A stretch of DNA of 64,000 nt from Acidobacteriota bacterium (GCA_030949985.1 JAUZRX010000015.1:124001-188000); one strand, 5' to 3'; counted from the first letter of the stretch, positions 33,173 through 42,526 are shown. Program-made: numbers and translations. Notes: generated from the letters alone by a model not told the origin.

Positions 33173-33940
33173 ATGACGAGCGCGGGACCGCGGGTCCTGG
33201 TGACCAACGACGATGGGATTCATGCGGCCTCCCTCGAGTGCCTCGCCCGGGAGGCCGGACGCGTCCTGGGGCCGGTGACGGTGATCGCTCCCGACCGGGA
33301 GCGTTCGGGGGTCGCCCACGGTTTGACTATTCGTCAGCCCCTGCGGGCGATGCGTGTGGGCCCCGCCTCCTGGGCCGTGGAGGGCACTCCCACGGATTGC
33401 GTCAACCTGGCCTTCCTGGGTCTGCTCGACGCCCCGCCCCAGCTTGTCCTGTCGGGCATCAATGGAGGCTACAACCTGGGGGAAGATCTGACCTATTCGG
33501 GTACGGTGGCGGCGGCCATGGAAGGTCGACTGTTCGGTGTCCCCTCGGTGGCGGTTTCCTGCGCTTCCGGGGTGGGGCGGGAAGTGCTCGAGCGGGCCGC
33601 CGCGATCGCCTGCCGGCTGGCGAGGGCCATGCTCGAGATGGAGACCCCCGCCGACCTCTTCCTCAACGTCAACGTTCCCGCCGAGCCCCGGGGCTTGCGC
33701 ATCACGCGCCAGGGGCGGCGTCGTTGCCGGCAGGGGCTGATTCGCCGGAAGGATCCGAAAGGGGAGGAGATCTTCTGGCTGACCCTGGCCGGGGCGCGCT
33801 GGGAAGACGACGAACGCGCCGATCACCACGCGGTGGCCGAGGGCCTGGTTTCGGTCACGCCTCTTCATGCGGACCTGACCTTCCGCGGGGCCTACGAATC
33901 ACTCGTACCCTGGGAGAGCGAACGGGAGATTCTGGGATGA
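33173..33940 (+). CDS. surE: 5'-nucleotidase SurE
   Basis: SurE is a metal-dependent phosphatase acting on nucleoside monophosphates, linked to stationary-phase survival. The 255-residue protein has VTNDDGIHAASL near the N-terminus (metal-binding Asp pair), APDRERSGVAHGLT, and LSGINGGYNLGEDLTYSGTVAAAMEG. The ATG is preceded by GGGGACGAGGTCG. It is immediately followed by pcm with a four-base overlap, the classic surE-pcm pair. Confidence 0.96.
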   Translation: MTSAGPRVLVTNDDGIHAASLECLAREAGRVLGPVTVIAPDRERSGVAHGLTIRQPLRAMRVGPASWAVEGTPTDCVNLAFLGLLDAPPQLVLSGINGGYNLGEDLTYSGTVAAAMEGRLFGVPSVAVSCASGVGREVLERAAAIACRLARAMLEMETPADLFLNVNVPAEPRGLRITRQGRRRCRQGLIRRKDPKGEEIFWLTLAGARWEDDERADHHAVAEGLVSVTPLHADLTFRGAYESLVPWESEREILG

Positions 33941-34671
33941 ATCGGGTCGATCATCGCCGCTATGAGCGGGCACGCCGGGAAATGACCGAGCGGCTCGCGC
34001 GCCAGGGCATCGCCGATCCGCGGGTGCTGGCCGCCCTGGGGCGCGTGCCCCGGCACCTTTTCGTGGACCCCGCCCTGGCGGGCCAGGCCTACGAGGACGT
34101 GCGCCTGCCCCTGGGGCTGGGCCAGACCATCAGCCAGCCCTGGACGGTGGCCCGCCTGGCCGAACTGGTGCAGGCCCCCGAGGGAAGCCGGGTGCTGGAG
34201 ATCGGGGCGGGGTCGGGCTACCAGGCGGCGGTCCTGGCCGAGATGGGGCTGATCGTCTTCACCGTCGAGCGCCATGCCGAACTGGCCCGGACAGCAGCGG
34301 CCCGGCTGCGGGAGCTCGGCTACCTGCGGGCGACGGTCAAGCACTTCGACGGAAGCTACGGCTGGGCCGCGATGGGCCCCTACAGGGCGGTGGTGGTCAC
34401 GGCTGCCGCACCGGAAGTGCCCGACACCCTGCTGCGGCAGCTCGAGACCGGAGGCCGTCTGGTCCTGCCCCTGGCCCGGGACGGGGAAGACGAGCAACGC
34501 CTGGTGGTGGTGCGCAAGCTGCCCGGTGAGGCTTTCGAGCAGGAAGATCACGGCGCGGCTTCCTTCGTGCCGCTGATCGGCCGCTACGGTTACGGTCGCG
34601 ACCCGAAGGGTTCCGCCGTCGGCCCTTCGGGCGGCGCCCCCGGTCGGGGTCCGGGCCCCGGTGCGCGTTGA
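33937..34671 (+). CDS. pcm: protein-L-isoaspartate O-methyltransferase
   Basis: The 244-residue enzyme repairs damaged aspartyl residues by methylating L-isoaspartate. The region around LGLGQTISQPWTVARLAE is the substrate and signature block, and VLEIGAGSGYQAAVLAE binds S-adenosylmethionine. The ATG overlaps the surE stop (ATGA). A Gly/Pro-rich tail of about 25 residues (GPSGGAPGRGPGPGAR) extends past the usual end. The stop codon lies inside the -35 of the tRNA promoter. Confidence 0.95.
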   Translation: MNRVDHRRYERARREMTERLARQGIADPRVLAALGRVPRHLFVDPALAGQAYEDVRLPLGLGQTISQPWTVARLAELVQAPEGSRVLEIGAGSGYQAAVLAEMGLIVFTVERHAELARTAAARLRELGYLRATVKHFDGSYGWAAMGPYRAVVVTAAAPEVPDTLLRQLETGGRLVLPLARDGEDEQRLVVVRKLPGEAFEQEDHGAASFVPLIGRYGYGRDPKGSAVGPSGGAPGRGPGPGAR

Positions 34672-34696
34672 CAGGGCCCGTCGCGTCGGCTACCTT
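34668..34696 (+). promoter_or_regulatory. promoter of tRNA-Pro(CGG), overlapping the pcm stop
   Basis: A perfect TTGACA (34668-34673) and TACCTT (34691-34696) are separated by 17 bases. The TGA stop of pcm is within the -35 box. The tRNA starts at 34784, so a leader of about 80 bases would be processed off. Confidence 0.6.
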
Positions 34697-34783
34697 TCCG
34701 CGGCGCAGGGGCCTCTCCTCCCGGAAAAGCCCCCCGTCGGCGCCGTCCCGGGACGCCGCGGCAAGCGCTTGTAGGTTCAAGGT

Positions 34784-34860
34784 CGGGGTGTAGCGCAGCC
34801 TGGTAGCGCACTTGCTTCGGGAGCAAGGGGTCCCCGGTTCAAATCCGGGCACCCCGACCA
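34784..34860 (+). tRNA. tRNA-Pro (anticodon CGG)
   Basis: A 77-base cloverleaf: the acceptor CGGGGTG pairs with CACCCCG, the anticodon stem is CTTGC/GCAAG around loop TTCGGGA giving anticodon CGG, and the T-arm is CCCGG/CCGGG with loop TTCAAAT. It reads CCG. The 3' CCA is encoded. Most bases are shared with the tRNA-Pro(GGG) at 26397. Confidence 0.96.
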
Positions 34861-35229
34861 GATCCATCCTCCAAATATCTCCCAAGTTGAGAGCCCGAAT
34901 TCAGAGGTCGAGGTTTTGTCCCGCCGGTCGCCACCGGAGCGCCATTTCCTATGGGCCGGCATCTGCTCTTCGAGCGGCGGGAGCTGGAAGCCTCTCTCCA
35001 GCCTGCGCGATGGCGGCAGTAGCGGCGCGCGCCACTCGCGAGCCGGTTTGCCCTGGAGACAGGTTTTTTCCTCCGACGGCGGTCTCGCCGGCAGGGTTGC
35101 TGGCGCCGCTGTGGTTGACCGACGGGACGCACCTCCTGCTTCCGGCGCGGGTCGCCCCTGAGCGGTGACGGCTTCCGGCCACCGCCGCCCGACCCACAAC
35201 CGTTGGGCCGAGGGGGCCACGCCGCAGCG
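34861..35229. other. intergenic region without a recognised gene
   Basis: No convincing coding frame, tRNA or repeat array was found in these 369 bases. The only notable element is CCTG-GAGA-CAGG followed by TTTTTT near 35054-35072, a short hairpin with a GAGA loop that might weakly terminate the tRNA transcript. Confidence 0.4.
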
Positions 35230-35258
35230 TTGACAGCAGTGGGGGCCGGTGCTAGCTT
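35230..35258 (+). promoter_or_regulatory. promoter of the RomR-like regulator and valS
   Basis: A perfect TTGACA (35230-35235) and TAGCTT (35253-35258) are 17 bases apart, and TGC precedes the -10 (extended -10). The first start codon in frame is near 35376, so the leader is about 110 bases. Confidence 0.6.
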
Positions 35259-35375
35259 CCGCGCACCGGAAGCACGGTCGAATCAGGGCCGTACGGGCCT
35301 GTGCCCGGCCCGCGAGTGGCGCGGCCGACTCCACTTGGGCCCCGGACGCGATTCCTGGTCCAGCGTTCCCCGGGG

Positions 35376-36143
35376 ATGCCTGTGATGCAACGGTCCATCC
35401 TAATTGCCGATGACTCGAGTACGATCCGGGAAGTCGTGCGTCGCACCTTCGAGAACCGGGGCATCGAAGTCGTCTGCGCTGCTGATGGACGTGAGGCTCT
35501 GGCCACGGCCGAGCAGGCGCGGCCCGACCTGGCCCTGGTAGACGTGCTGATGCCCGAAGTCGACGGTTACGAGGTCAGCCGGCGCCTGGCCGGCGGCTCT
35601 CCGGGGGACAGGATTCCGGTGCTGCTCCTGACCGGCGCTTTTGAACCCTTTGACGAGGAGATGGCGGCGGAGTGCGGTGCCGTCGGCCACCTGGTCAAGC
35701 CTTTCGAGCCCCAAGCGCTGGTTGACCGAGTCGAAGCACTCCTCGGTGGCCTCCCGCCTCGTGACCGCGCGGTGGACCCGCTCGAATCCGAAGCCGGGCG
35801 ACGAGATCGTGGGACGGCGGAGGGGGAAGAGAAAGAGCCTCTCGAGACAGCGCCCGACGGCGATGTCTTTGCCGCGCGGGAGCCCTGGTCGGTCACTCGG
35901 GCACCGCTGCCGGGGGAGGAGGGTTTCTCCCGCGACTTCGCGGCCGGAGGCCAGGGGCTGTCCCCTGCGCCGACCTCGGCCGCCGAGCCGGTCCTGCGCG
36001 CCGAGGCCCGCCGGGCCGTGGAAGAGCTGGCGCCGGAAATCATCCGGGAAGTGGCGTGGGAGATTCTCCCGGACCTGCTCGAGAGACTGATTCGGGAGAT
36101 GGCTCCGGCTGCTCCCGCCCAGCACGAGGACAAGGACAAATGA
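35376..36143 (+). CDS. response regulator with receiver domain and C-terminal acidic helix, RomR-like
   Basis: The 255-residue protein has a receiver domain at about residues 5-125 with acidic pocket Asp12-Asp13, the phosphorylated Asp56 in LALVDVLMPEVDGYE, Thr in LLLTGAF and Lys in HLVKPFEP. There is no DNA-binding domain. A Pro/Glu-rich linker follows. The conserved C-terminal helix VEELAPEIIREVAWEILPDL resembles the end of RomR-type polarity regulators of myxobacteria. An MglA-type GTPase, which RomR serves in Myxococcus, is also encoded in this window (47821). The start could also be the GTG at 35382 or the ATG at 35385. The RomR likeness is moderate. Confidence 0.72.
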   Translation: MPVMQRSILIADDSSTIREVVRRTFENRGIEVVCAADGREALATAEQARPDLALVDVLMPEVDGYEVSRRLAGGSPGDRIPVLLLTGAFEPFDEEMAAECGAVGHLVKPFEPQALVDRVEALLGGLPPRDRAVDPLESEAGRRDRGTAEGEEKEPLETAPDGDVFAAREPWSVTRAPLPGEEGFSRDFAAGGQGLSPAPTSAAEPVLRAEARRAVEELAPEIIREVAWEILPDLLERLIREMAPAAPAQHEDKDK

Positions 36144-38821
36144 CCCTGGAGAAGGCTTTCTCTCCCGAGCGCTACGAGGCTCGGGTCGGGCGGATGTGGG
36201 AAGCAAGCGGGCTCTTCGCTGCCCATCCGGAGCAGGGCGGCCCCCGCTTTTCCCTCGTCATCCCCCCACCCAACGTGACCGGCTCGCTGCACATCGGCCA
36301 TGCCCTCGACTACACCCTGCAGGACATCATCGTGCGCTGGCATCGCATGCTGGGCGAGGACGCCGTCTGGGTACCGGGCTGTGATCACGCCGGGATCGCC
36401 ACCCAGATGGTGGTGGAGCGCGAGCTGGCCAAGGAGGGGCGCGACCGACACGAGATCGGACGCGAGGCCTTCGTCGAGGAGGTCTGGAAATGGAAGGAGC
36501 AGTACCGGGAGCGCATCATGGGTACGCTGCGCCGCCTCGGCTGCTCATGCGACTGGTCCAGGGAACGTTTCACCCTGGATCCCGGTTTTTCAAAGGCAGT
36601 GCGTGAGACCTTCGTACGGCTTCACGAGGAGGGCTTGATCTATCGGGGGACGCGGCTGATCAACTGGTCGCCGGCCTTACGGACGTCCCTCTCGGATCTC
36701 GAGGTGGATCGCGATGAGCCCGAGAAGGGCGAGATGTGGTCGTTCGCCTACCCGATCGAGGGTGGAGGCGAGATCGTCGTGGCGACCACTCGGCCGGAGA
36801 CGATGTTGGGTGATACCGCTGTTGCGGTGCACCCGGACGACGAGCGCTGGCAGGCGGTGATCGGCAAGCGTCTGCTCCACCCCTTTTTTCCTGAACGAAA
36901 CCTGCGGGTGATTGCTGATCCCATCCTCGCCGATCCCACAACCGGAACCGGCGCAGTCAAGGTCACTCCGGCCCATGACTTCAACGATTTCGAATGCGGA
37001 CGCCGCCACGACCTCGAGATGATCGACATCCTGACCGAGGACGGGAAAATCAACGAGGCGGGGGGGGCCTTCGCCGGTCTCGATCGTTTCGAGGCGCGGG
37101 AAGCGGTCAAAAAGGCGTTGACGGACAAGGGCCTGTTTCGGGGACGGAAGGACCACTTCTACGCCCCGGGCCGGTGCCAGCGCAGTGGTGTGATCGTCGA
37201 GCCGCGGCTTTCGACCCAGTGGTTCGTGAAGATGGAGCCACTGGCGCGGCCGGCCATCGAGGCCGTGCGTTCGGGGAAGATCCGTTTCGTGCCGTCGTCG
37301 TGGGAGAAGACGTACTACCACTGGCTGGAGAACATCCAGGACTGGTGTGTCTCGCGGCAGCTTTGGTGGGGCCACAGGATTCCGGCGTGGTATTGCGATG
37401 GCTGCGGGGAGGTGATGGTCGTCCGCCAGGCGCCGGAGGTCTGCAGGGCCTGCGGCGGTGGAGAGCTGCGCCAGGATCCCGACGTGCTCGATACCTGGTT
37501 TTCCTCCCAGCTCTGGCCTTTCGGCGTGTTCGGCTGGCCGGAAAAGGGCGCGGAACTCGAGCGTTATTATCCGACCGATACCTTGGTCACGGGATTCGAC
37601 ATCATCTTTTTCTGGGTGGCGCGGATGATCATGTCGGGACTGCACCTGGTGGGTGAGGTGCCGTTCCGGACTGTGCTCTTCCATGGCATGGTGCGGGACG
37701 CCCGGGGCGTGAAGATGTCCAAGACCAAGGGCAACGCGGTCGACCCGTCTTCGGCCATGGACGAGCACGGGGTCGATGCCCTGCGTTTCACTCTCGCCGC
37801 GCTGGCCTCTCCGGGTTCCGACCTGGCCCTGTCCGAGGAGCGGTTGACCGGCTACCGCGCCTTTCTGAACAAACTGTGGAACGCCACCCGCTTCCTGCTG
37901 ATGCAGGTCGAGGGCGGGGATTTCAGGCGCCTCCCGCCTGAGGAACTGGAACTCGACGCCCTCGACCACTATCTGCTGGCCTCCTACCGCCAGCTTGTCG
38001 GTCGGGTGCACGCCAGTTTCCAGGCACACCGTTACGACCACGCTTGCGAGGCGATCTATCACTTCCTCTGGCACACTTTCTGCGACTGGTGCATCGAGTT
38101 GAGCAAGCCCGATTTTGCCGGAAAGAGCGAAGGCGACAGGAAGGGATCGAGCCGGCTGACGGTGATGATCGACGTGCTGGACGGCGCCCTCCGCCTGCTG
38201 CATCCGGTCGCACCCTTCATCACCGAAGAACTCTGGCAGAGCCTTCCCCGGCGGGAAGGGGATGCCGCGTTGCTGGCCGCTTCGCGGATCCCCACTCCCG
38301 ATGACCCCGGTGTTCCCATTCCCGAGGGCCTGGACGACGGGCAGGCAATCGCCCTGGTCGAACAATGGCTGATCGCCCCCGTGTCGGCGGCGCGGGCGCT
38401 GAAGACGGGGGCCGGCATCGCTCCGGGAAAGGAGATCACCCTGCGCTTGAGGCCCCGCCGGCCGGAAGGTGAGAGGGCCCTGCGAGTCTTCGCCGGGCGA
38501 ATCGCCGGCCTGGTCAAGGCCCGAGAAGTCGATTTGCTCGCGACGGATCCCCCGGAAGAACCGGCTCTGCGCCAGGTGCTCGACACGGTCGAGGTGATCA
38601 TCCCGATGGCCGGTGCGCTGGATCTCGAGCAGGAGAAGGCACGGCTCCAAAAGGAGCGCGACAAGCTTGCGGGCCAGGCGGAAGCCTGCCGCAGGAAGCT
38701 CTCCAACGCTTCGTTCGTCGAGCGAGCTCCCGCGGCAGTAGTCGACAAGGAACGGGCGCGCCTCGAGGATCTGGAAAGCCGTCTGGCGAGCCTTGCCGAG
38801 CGACTGGAGAGCTTCGGATGA
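36140..38821 (+). CDS. valS: valyl-tRNA synthetase
   Basis: This 893-residue class I synthetase charges tRNA-Val. The HIGH motif is in NVTGSLHIGHALDYT and the KMSKS motif is KMSKTKGNAVDP. The editing domain block TTRPETMLGDTAVAVHP, a zinc-type Cys cluster (CDGCGEV and CRACGG) and the C-terminal tRNA-binding coiled coil (LEQEKARLQKERDKLAGQAE) are present. The ATG overlaps the stop of the response regulator (ATGA), so the synthetase is co-transcribed with a signalling gene. Confidence 0.97.
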   Translation: MTLEKAFSPERYEARVGRMWEASGLFAAHPEQGGPRFSLVIPPPNVTGSLHIGHALDYTLQDIIVRWHRMLGEDAVWVPGCDHAGIATQMVVERELAKEGRDRHEIGREAFVEEVWKWKEQYRERIMGTLRRLGCSCDWSRERFTLDPGFSKAVRETFVRLHEEGLIYRGTRLINWSPALRTSLSDLEVDRDEPEKGEMWSFAYPIEGGGEIVVATTRPETMLGDTAVAVHPDDERWQAVIGKRLLHPFFPERNLRVIADPILADPTTGTGAVKVTPAHDFNDFECGRRHDLEMIDILTEDGKINEAGGAFAGLDRFEAREAVKKALTDKGLFRGRKDHFYAPGRCQRSGVIVEPRLSTQWFVKMEPLARPAIEAVRSGKIRFVPSSWEKTYYHWLENIQDWCVSRQLWWGHRIPAWYCDGCGEVMVVRQAPEVCRACGGGELRQDPDVLDTWFSSQLWPFGVFGWPEKGAELERYYPTDTLVTGFDIIFFWVARMIMSGLHLVGEVPFRTVLFHGMVRDARGVKMSKTKGNAVDPSSAMDEHGVDALRFTLAALASPGSDLALSEERLTGYRAFLNKLWNATRFLLMQVEGGDFRRLPPEELELDALDHYLLASYRQLVGRVHASFQAHRYDHACEAIYHFLWHTFCDWCIELSKPDFAGKSEGDRKGSSRLTVMIDVLDGALRLLHPVAPFITEELWQSLPRREGDAALLAASRIPTPDDPGVPIPEGLDDGQAIALVEQWLIAPVSAARALKTGAGIAPGKEITLRLRPRRPEGERALRVFAGRIAGLVKAREVDLLATDPPEEPALRQVLDTVEVIIPMAGALDLEQEKARLQKERDKLAGQAEACRRKLSNASFVERAPAAVVDKERARLEDLESRLASLAERLESFG

Positions 38822-39702
38822 GCTCTTCCGCGGCGCGCTTTCCTCTCGACGATGCCCGGCGGGTGATCGCAGCGGCTCTCGACGAGGACCTGGGTACCGG
38901 CGGCGATATCACCTCGGAGGCCGTTTTCCCCCAGGGCCGAGATGTCAGTGCTCGTCTCGTGGCCCGCGAGGAAGTGGTGGTTGCGGGTCTCGCCGTCTGC
39001 TCCCTGGTCTACCAAGAGCTTGCCGCGCGCAGCGGCCGCCGGGCGGTGGTGGAAACACTCCTCGACGACGGGGCGCGGGCCGCTGCCGGGCGGACCCTGG
39101 CCCGGATCCGCGGCGACGCCCGCGCGGTCTTTGCCGGTGAGCGCGTGATGCTCAACCTGCTCGCTCGCCTGTCCGGGATCGCGACCACCACCGCCAGGGC
39201 CGTCGAGGAGGTGAGCCATACTTCCTGCCGGGTGGCGGATACCCGCAAGACCACGCCGGGACTGCGCTTGCTCGAGAAGTACGCCGTGGCGATCGGAGGG
39301 GGCGAAAACCACCGCCTGCGCCTGGACACCCTGGTAATGATCAAGGACAACCACAAGCAACTGGCCGGCGGCATCCGGCCGGCGATCGAGGCGGTGCGTG
39401 CCGCCGGCTACGATCCCGCGGAGATCGAGGTGGAAGTCGACGACCTGGAAGAGTTCGACGAGGCCCTCGAGGCGCGGGCCGGGTGGATCCTGCTGGACAA
39501 CATGGAGCCCGAAGTCGTGCGCGAAGCGGTGCAGCGGAGCGGTGGGCGCTGCCGGCTGGAAGTGTCGGGAGGGCTGCGGATCGGTGCGTTGAGCGAATAC
39601 GCCGAGACCGGAGCCGACCGCCTCTCCCTCGGAGCGCTGACCCATTCGGTGTGCGCGGCGGATCTGGCCCTCGATCTCGAGGACGAGGTCCCGGCGGGGT
39701 GA
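38818..39702 (+). CDS. nadC: quinolinate phosphoribosyltransferase
   Basis: NadC makes nicotinic acid mononucleotide from quinolinate for NAD synthesis. The 294-residue protein has the family blocks LDEDLGTGGDITSEAVF, ADTRKTTPGLRLLEKYAV, GGGENHRLRLDT and IKDNHKQLAGG. ATG overlaps valS (ATGA) and the end overlaps birA (GTGA). No nadA or nadB is in the window. Confidence 0.95.
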   Translation: MSSSAARFPLDDARRVIAAALDEDLGTGGDITSEAVFPQGRDVSARLVAREEVVVAGLAVCSLVYQELAARSGRRAVVETLLDDGARAAAGRTLARIRGDARAVFAGERVMLNLLARLSGIATTTARAVEEVSHTSCRVADTRKTTPGLRLLEKYAVAIGGGENHRLRLDTLVMIKDNHKQLAGGIRPAIEAVRAAGYDPAEIEVEVDDLEEFDEALEARAGWILLDNMEPEVVREAVQRSGGRCRLEVSGGLRIGALSEYAETGADRLSLGALTHSVCAADLALDLEDEVPAG

Positions 39703-40565
39703 GCGCGGCGGCCGATCCCACCGCGGCCATCGAACGCCGGCTGCGCACCCGGGCCCTCGGTCGTCCCCTGATCTGGGTGCCCCGGCTGGACTCCACGATG
39801 GACGAGGCGCGGCGCCGGGTGGACGACGCCGGCCCGGGGACGGCGATCCTCGCCGGCGAGCAGAGCCGCGGGCGGGGACGTCGCGGGCGGGTTTTCGTCT
39901 CGCCTCCGGGGGGGCTCTACCTGTCCGTGATTCTCGAGCCGCTGCCGGAGCCGCATCATTCCTGGAGGCTGGGATTCGCCCTGGCCCTGGCGGCACGGCG
40001 GGCCGTGATGGCGGCCGGTGGGCCGGCGCTGTCTTTCAAGTGGCCCAACGACCTGCTCCGGGGACAGCGCAAGGTGGGCGGAGTTCTGCTCGAACTGCTG
40101 ACGCCCGCCGGGGGCGCGGCGCGGGTGATCGCCGGGATCGGCCTGAACCTGGGCCCGGATCCCTCCCGCCTCGATGCCGCTGCGCGGGGAGCGGGGGCGG
40201 TCTCCCTGCCTGGATCGAGCGCTGAGGCCCTGGCCATGGTGGCCGCCGAACTGCTCGAGGCATTCGAGGCGCGAACCCGGCTCCTGCTCGATGGAGGCTG
40301 GCCGCAGATCCTGGGGGAGGTACGTGCCTGCATCGTTCCACGGGTCGGGGGCCGGATCACCGTGCGGACCCCCGCCGGTGACCTGCTGCGGGGAGACTTC
40401 GTCGACCTGGCGGCCGATGGCGCCCTGGTGCTTCGGGATCTCGACAGCGGTGAGGTGCGAGCCCTGCGCCACGGAGAGATCGCCTCGATCGACGGCGGCG
40501 GCGCGGGGGGCGCGCGGGGTCTTGAGTCCGGGGGCGGAAAAGGGCAGGATAGGGCGCAATGGTAA
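39699..40565 (+). CDS. birA: biotin--[acetyl-CoA carboxylase] ligase
   Basis: The 288-residue protein attaches biotin to the biotin carrier protein. GEQSRGRGRRGRVFVSPPGGLYLSV is the ligase signature, and KWPNDLLRGQRKVGGVLLELL is the catalytic lysine region. There is no N-terminal helix-turn-helix, so it cannot repress biotin genes directly. The GTG start overlaps nadC (GTGA), and the N-terminal IERRLRTRALGRPLIWVPRL fits the family. Confidence 0.92.
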   Translation: MSAAADPTAAIERRLRTRALGRPLIWVPRLDSTMDEARRRVDDAGPGTAILAGEQSRGRGRRGRVFVSPPGGLYLSVILEPLPEPHHSWRLGFALALAARRAVMAAGGPALSFKWPNDLLRGQRKVGGVLLELLTPAGGAARVIAGIGLNLGPDPSRLDAAARGAGAVSLPGSSAEALAMVAAELLEAFEARTRLLLDGGWPQILGEVRACIVPRVGGRITVRTPAGDLLRGDFVDLAADGALVLRDLDSGEVRALRHGEIASIDGGGAGGARGLESGGGKGQDRAQW

Positions 40566-40584
40566 GGGGGGTGAGAGCCGCTTC

Positions 40585-41346
40585 ATGCTTCTGGTCGTCG
40601 ATATAGGGAATACGCAGATCGTAGCGGGTGTCTTCGACGGGAAGACGCTGCGTGGGTCGTGGCGGTTGTCTTCCCGGCGGGAGATGACCGCCGACGAGTT
40701 CGCCGTGTTGCTTCGCGGGGCCCTGGGGGAGGCGGCGGCCGGGATCGAATCGGCGGTGATGGCCTCGGTCGTCCCGCCCCTGACCGGGGAGGGGCGCCGG
40801 GCCCTGGCGCGGCTGGTGGGGAAGGAACCGCTGCTGGTGGAGCCGGGGATTCGCACGGGACTGAAGATTCGTACCGACTCTCCCCAGGAGGTGGGGGCCG
40901 ATCGGATCGTCAATGCGGTCGCCGCTCTCGAGAGTTACGGCGGTCCGGCCGTGGTGGTGGATTTCGGCACCGCGACCACTCTCGACGTGATGACGGCGTC
41001 CGGCGAGTATCTCGGGGGGGTCATCACGGTGGGCGCGAGGGTCGGTGTCGATGCTCTCTCGGTGCGCGCCGCCCGCCTGCCTCGGGTCGACCTGGCGCTT
41101 CCGCCGCGGGTCATCGGCCGCAACACGATGGACTCCATTCGGTCGGGAGCGCTCTACGGGCACGCGGCGATGGTCGATGGCCTGGTGGAAAGGATCGAAG
41201 AGGAACTCGGCGAGACCGTGACCGTCGTGGTGACGGGAGGCACCGCCGGCATCATCGGCCCCTTGATGAAGCGGATCGACTTCACGAACCCTCATTTGAC
41301 CCTCGAGGGTCTTCGCATCCTCCACGCGCGAAACAGCTCCCGATGA
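40585..41346 (+). CDS. coaX: type III pantothenate kinase
   Basis: The 253-residue ASKHA-type kinase catalyses the first step of coenzyme A synthesis. DIGNTQIVAGVFDG is the phosphate-1 motif, VVVDFGTATTLDVM the phosphate-2 motif, and EVGADRIVNAVAA a family block. Its order birA-coaX is common in GC-rich bacteria. The stop overlaps the phosphatase start (ATGA). There is an unusual 19-base gap after birA that starts with a purine-rich GGTAAGGGGGGTGAG. Confidence 0.94.
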   Translation: MLLVVDIGNTQIVAGVFDGKTLRGSWRLSSRREMTADEFAVLLRGALGEAAAGIESAVMASVVPPLTGEGRRALARLVGKEPLLVEPGIRTGLKIRTDSPQEVGADRIVNAVAALESYGGPAVVVDFGTATTLDVMTASGEYLGGVITVGARVGVDALSVRAARLPRVDLALPPRVIGRNTMDSIRSGALYGHAAMVDGLVERIEEELGETVTVVVTGGTAGIIGPLMKRIDFTNPHLTLEGLRILHARNSSR

Positions 41347-41792
41347 GAGTTCTCTTCCTTTGCACCGCGAATATCTGCCGCTCTCCGGCGGCGGAGTACT
41401 ACATGCGGCATCTGCTCGAACGGTTTGCCATCACGACGGTGAGCGTGACTTCGGCGGGGATCATGGATATGGGCGGCGCGCCCGCGGATCCGGTCGTCCG
41501 GCGTCTCGTGGGCGAGTACGGCATCGATCTCTCGGGCCACCGGAGCAAGCTCGCCACCCGCGCGATGGTCGGCACGGCTGACGAGATCGTCGTCATGGCC
41601 CGGCGTCACCGGGACTGGATCGAGCGCACCTTCCCGGAAGCCTTGCGAAAGGTCTCCCTGATCCGGGAACCCGAGGAGAGCGCGGATCTGCTCGACCCGG
41701 TGGGGGGATCGGAGAAGGACTATCGTCGAGCCCTCGAATTGCTGTTCAAGTGCGTCGAGCGTCGCACCCTGGCCTTCAAGTATCCTGTCTGA
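41343..41792 (+). CDS. low-molecular-weight protein-tyrosine-phosphatase family protein
   Basis: The 149-residue protein starts with the catalytic CX5R loop CTANICRS near residues 7-14 and has a DP motif in LLDPVGGSEKDYRRAL. The LMW-PTP family includes tyrosine phosphatases acting on BY-kinases and arginine phosphatases acting on McsB; which applies is unclear because no kinase is in the window. It is coupled to coaX by an ATGA overlap. Confidence 0.88.
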   Translation: MRVLFLCTANICRSPAAEYYMRHLLERFAITTVSVTSAGIMDMGGAPADPVVRRLVGEYGIDLSGHRSKLATRAMVGTADEIVVMARRHRDWIERTFPEALRKVSLIREPEESADLLDPVGGSEKDYRRALELLFKCVERRTLAFKYPV

Positions 41793-41840
41793 AACGCCTG
41801 TGGGCCGGTCCCGCAGGACGAGAGGGCCAGGGACATCGCA

Positions 41841-42506
41841 GTGAAAGAGCTCAGCGAAAAAGACTACGTCGTCGCCATCGAGCGGCATCTGGGCAAGCTG
41901 CGCGCGCGGCCGCTGGTGCTCTCGCCGGCGGACTTCGAGCGTGTCCTGGACTGGTTCGCCCGGGGCATCCCCCTTTCCCTCGTGACCTCCGTGATGAGCG
42001 AGGTCTTTGCCCAGGCGGCCTCCCGCAAGCCCCTGCGACTGCCCCGCTCGCTGGCCTACTGCGCGCCGGCGGTGGAAGAGGCCTTCGCCGATCTGCAGGC
42101 GGGGAGAACCCGTCCCCGGGGCTCCCGGGACCCGGTGGAGGCGGATGACTCCCGGGCGGCGGTGGCGGAGATGGGACGCGCCGTGGCGGCCTCGTCCGCT
42201 CCCCGGGAAATTCGCGAGGAAATTGCGGGACTGCTCGAGAAGGCCTCCGCGGGGGAAGCGGTCGTCGAGTTGGGCGAGGACCTGGCCTCGAACCTCGAAA
42301 GGCGGCTTTTCGAGGCCTGCCTGGCAGCCCTTTCCTGCGAGGAACGCCGGGAGCTCGAACAGCAGGCCCTCGAGGATGTGGAGCCCTACGCCGACGGCAT
42401 GGATCCGGCGGTGCGGGAGCACGCCTGCCGGCGCGCCCTGCAGCGTCGCCTGCGTCGGCGCTTCCGGCTGCCCGACCTCTCCCTGTTGCCGCTGCTGGGC
42501 CCCTAG
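41841..42506 (+). CDS. hypothetical protein, 221 aa
   Basis: I do not recognise a defined domain. The N-terminal part has VIERHLGKLRARPLVLSPADFERVLDWFARGIPLSLV and LRLPRSLAYCAPAVEEAF. The C-terminal half is helical and very Arg/Glu-rich (ALQRRLRRRFRLPDLSLLPLLG). It is predicted cytoplasmic and lacks membrane helices. Start is a GTG with GGACATCGCA upstream. It follows the phosphatase by 48 bases and precedes comEC. Similar-looking single-domain proteins exist in acidobacterial genomes as unknowns, to my recollection. Confidence 0.65.
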   Translation: MKELSEKDYVVAIERHLGKLRARPLVLSPADFERVLDWFARGIPLSLVTSVMSEVFAQAASRKPLRLPRSLAYCAPAVEEAFADLQAGRTRPRGSRDPVEADDSRAAVAEMGRAVAASSAPREIREEIAGLLEKASAGEAVVELGEDLASNLERRLFEACLAALSCEERRELEQQALEDVEPYADGMDPAVREHACRRALQRRLRRRFRLPDLSLLPLLGP

Positions 42507-42526
42507 TCGTCCGTTGATGAAGTCTT

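Noticed and set aside
35301-35375. Longer start for the response regulator
   Set aside because: The added residues are Pro/Arg-rich with no receiver similarity. The family starts at about residue 5 from the ATG at 35376.
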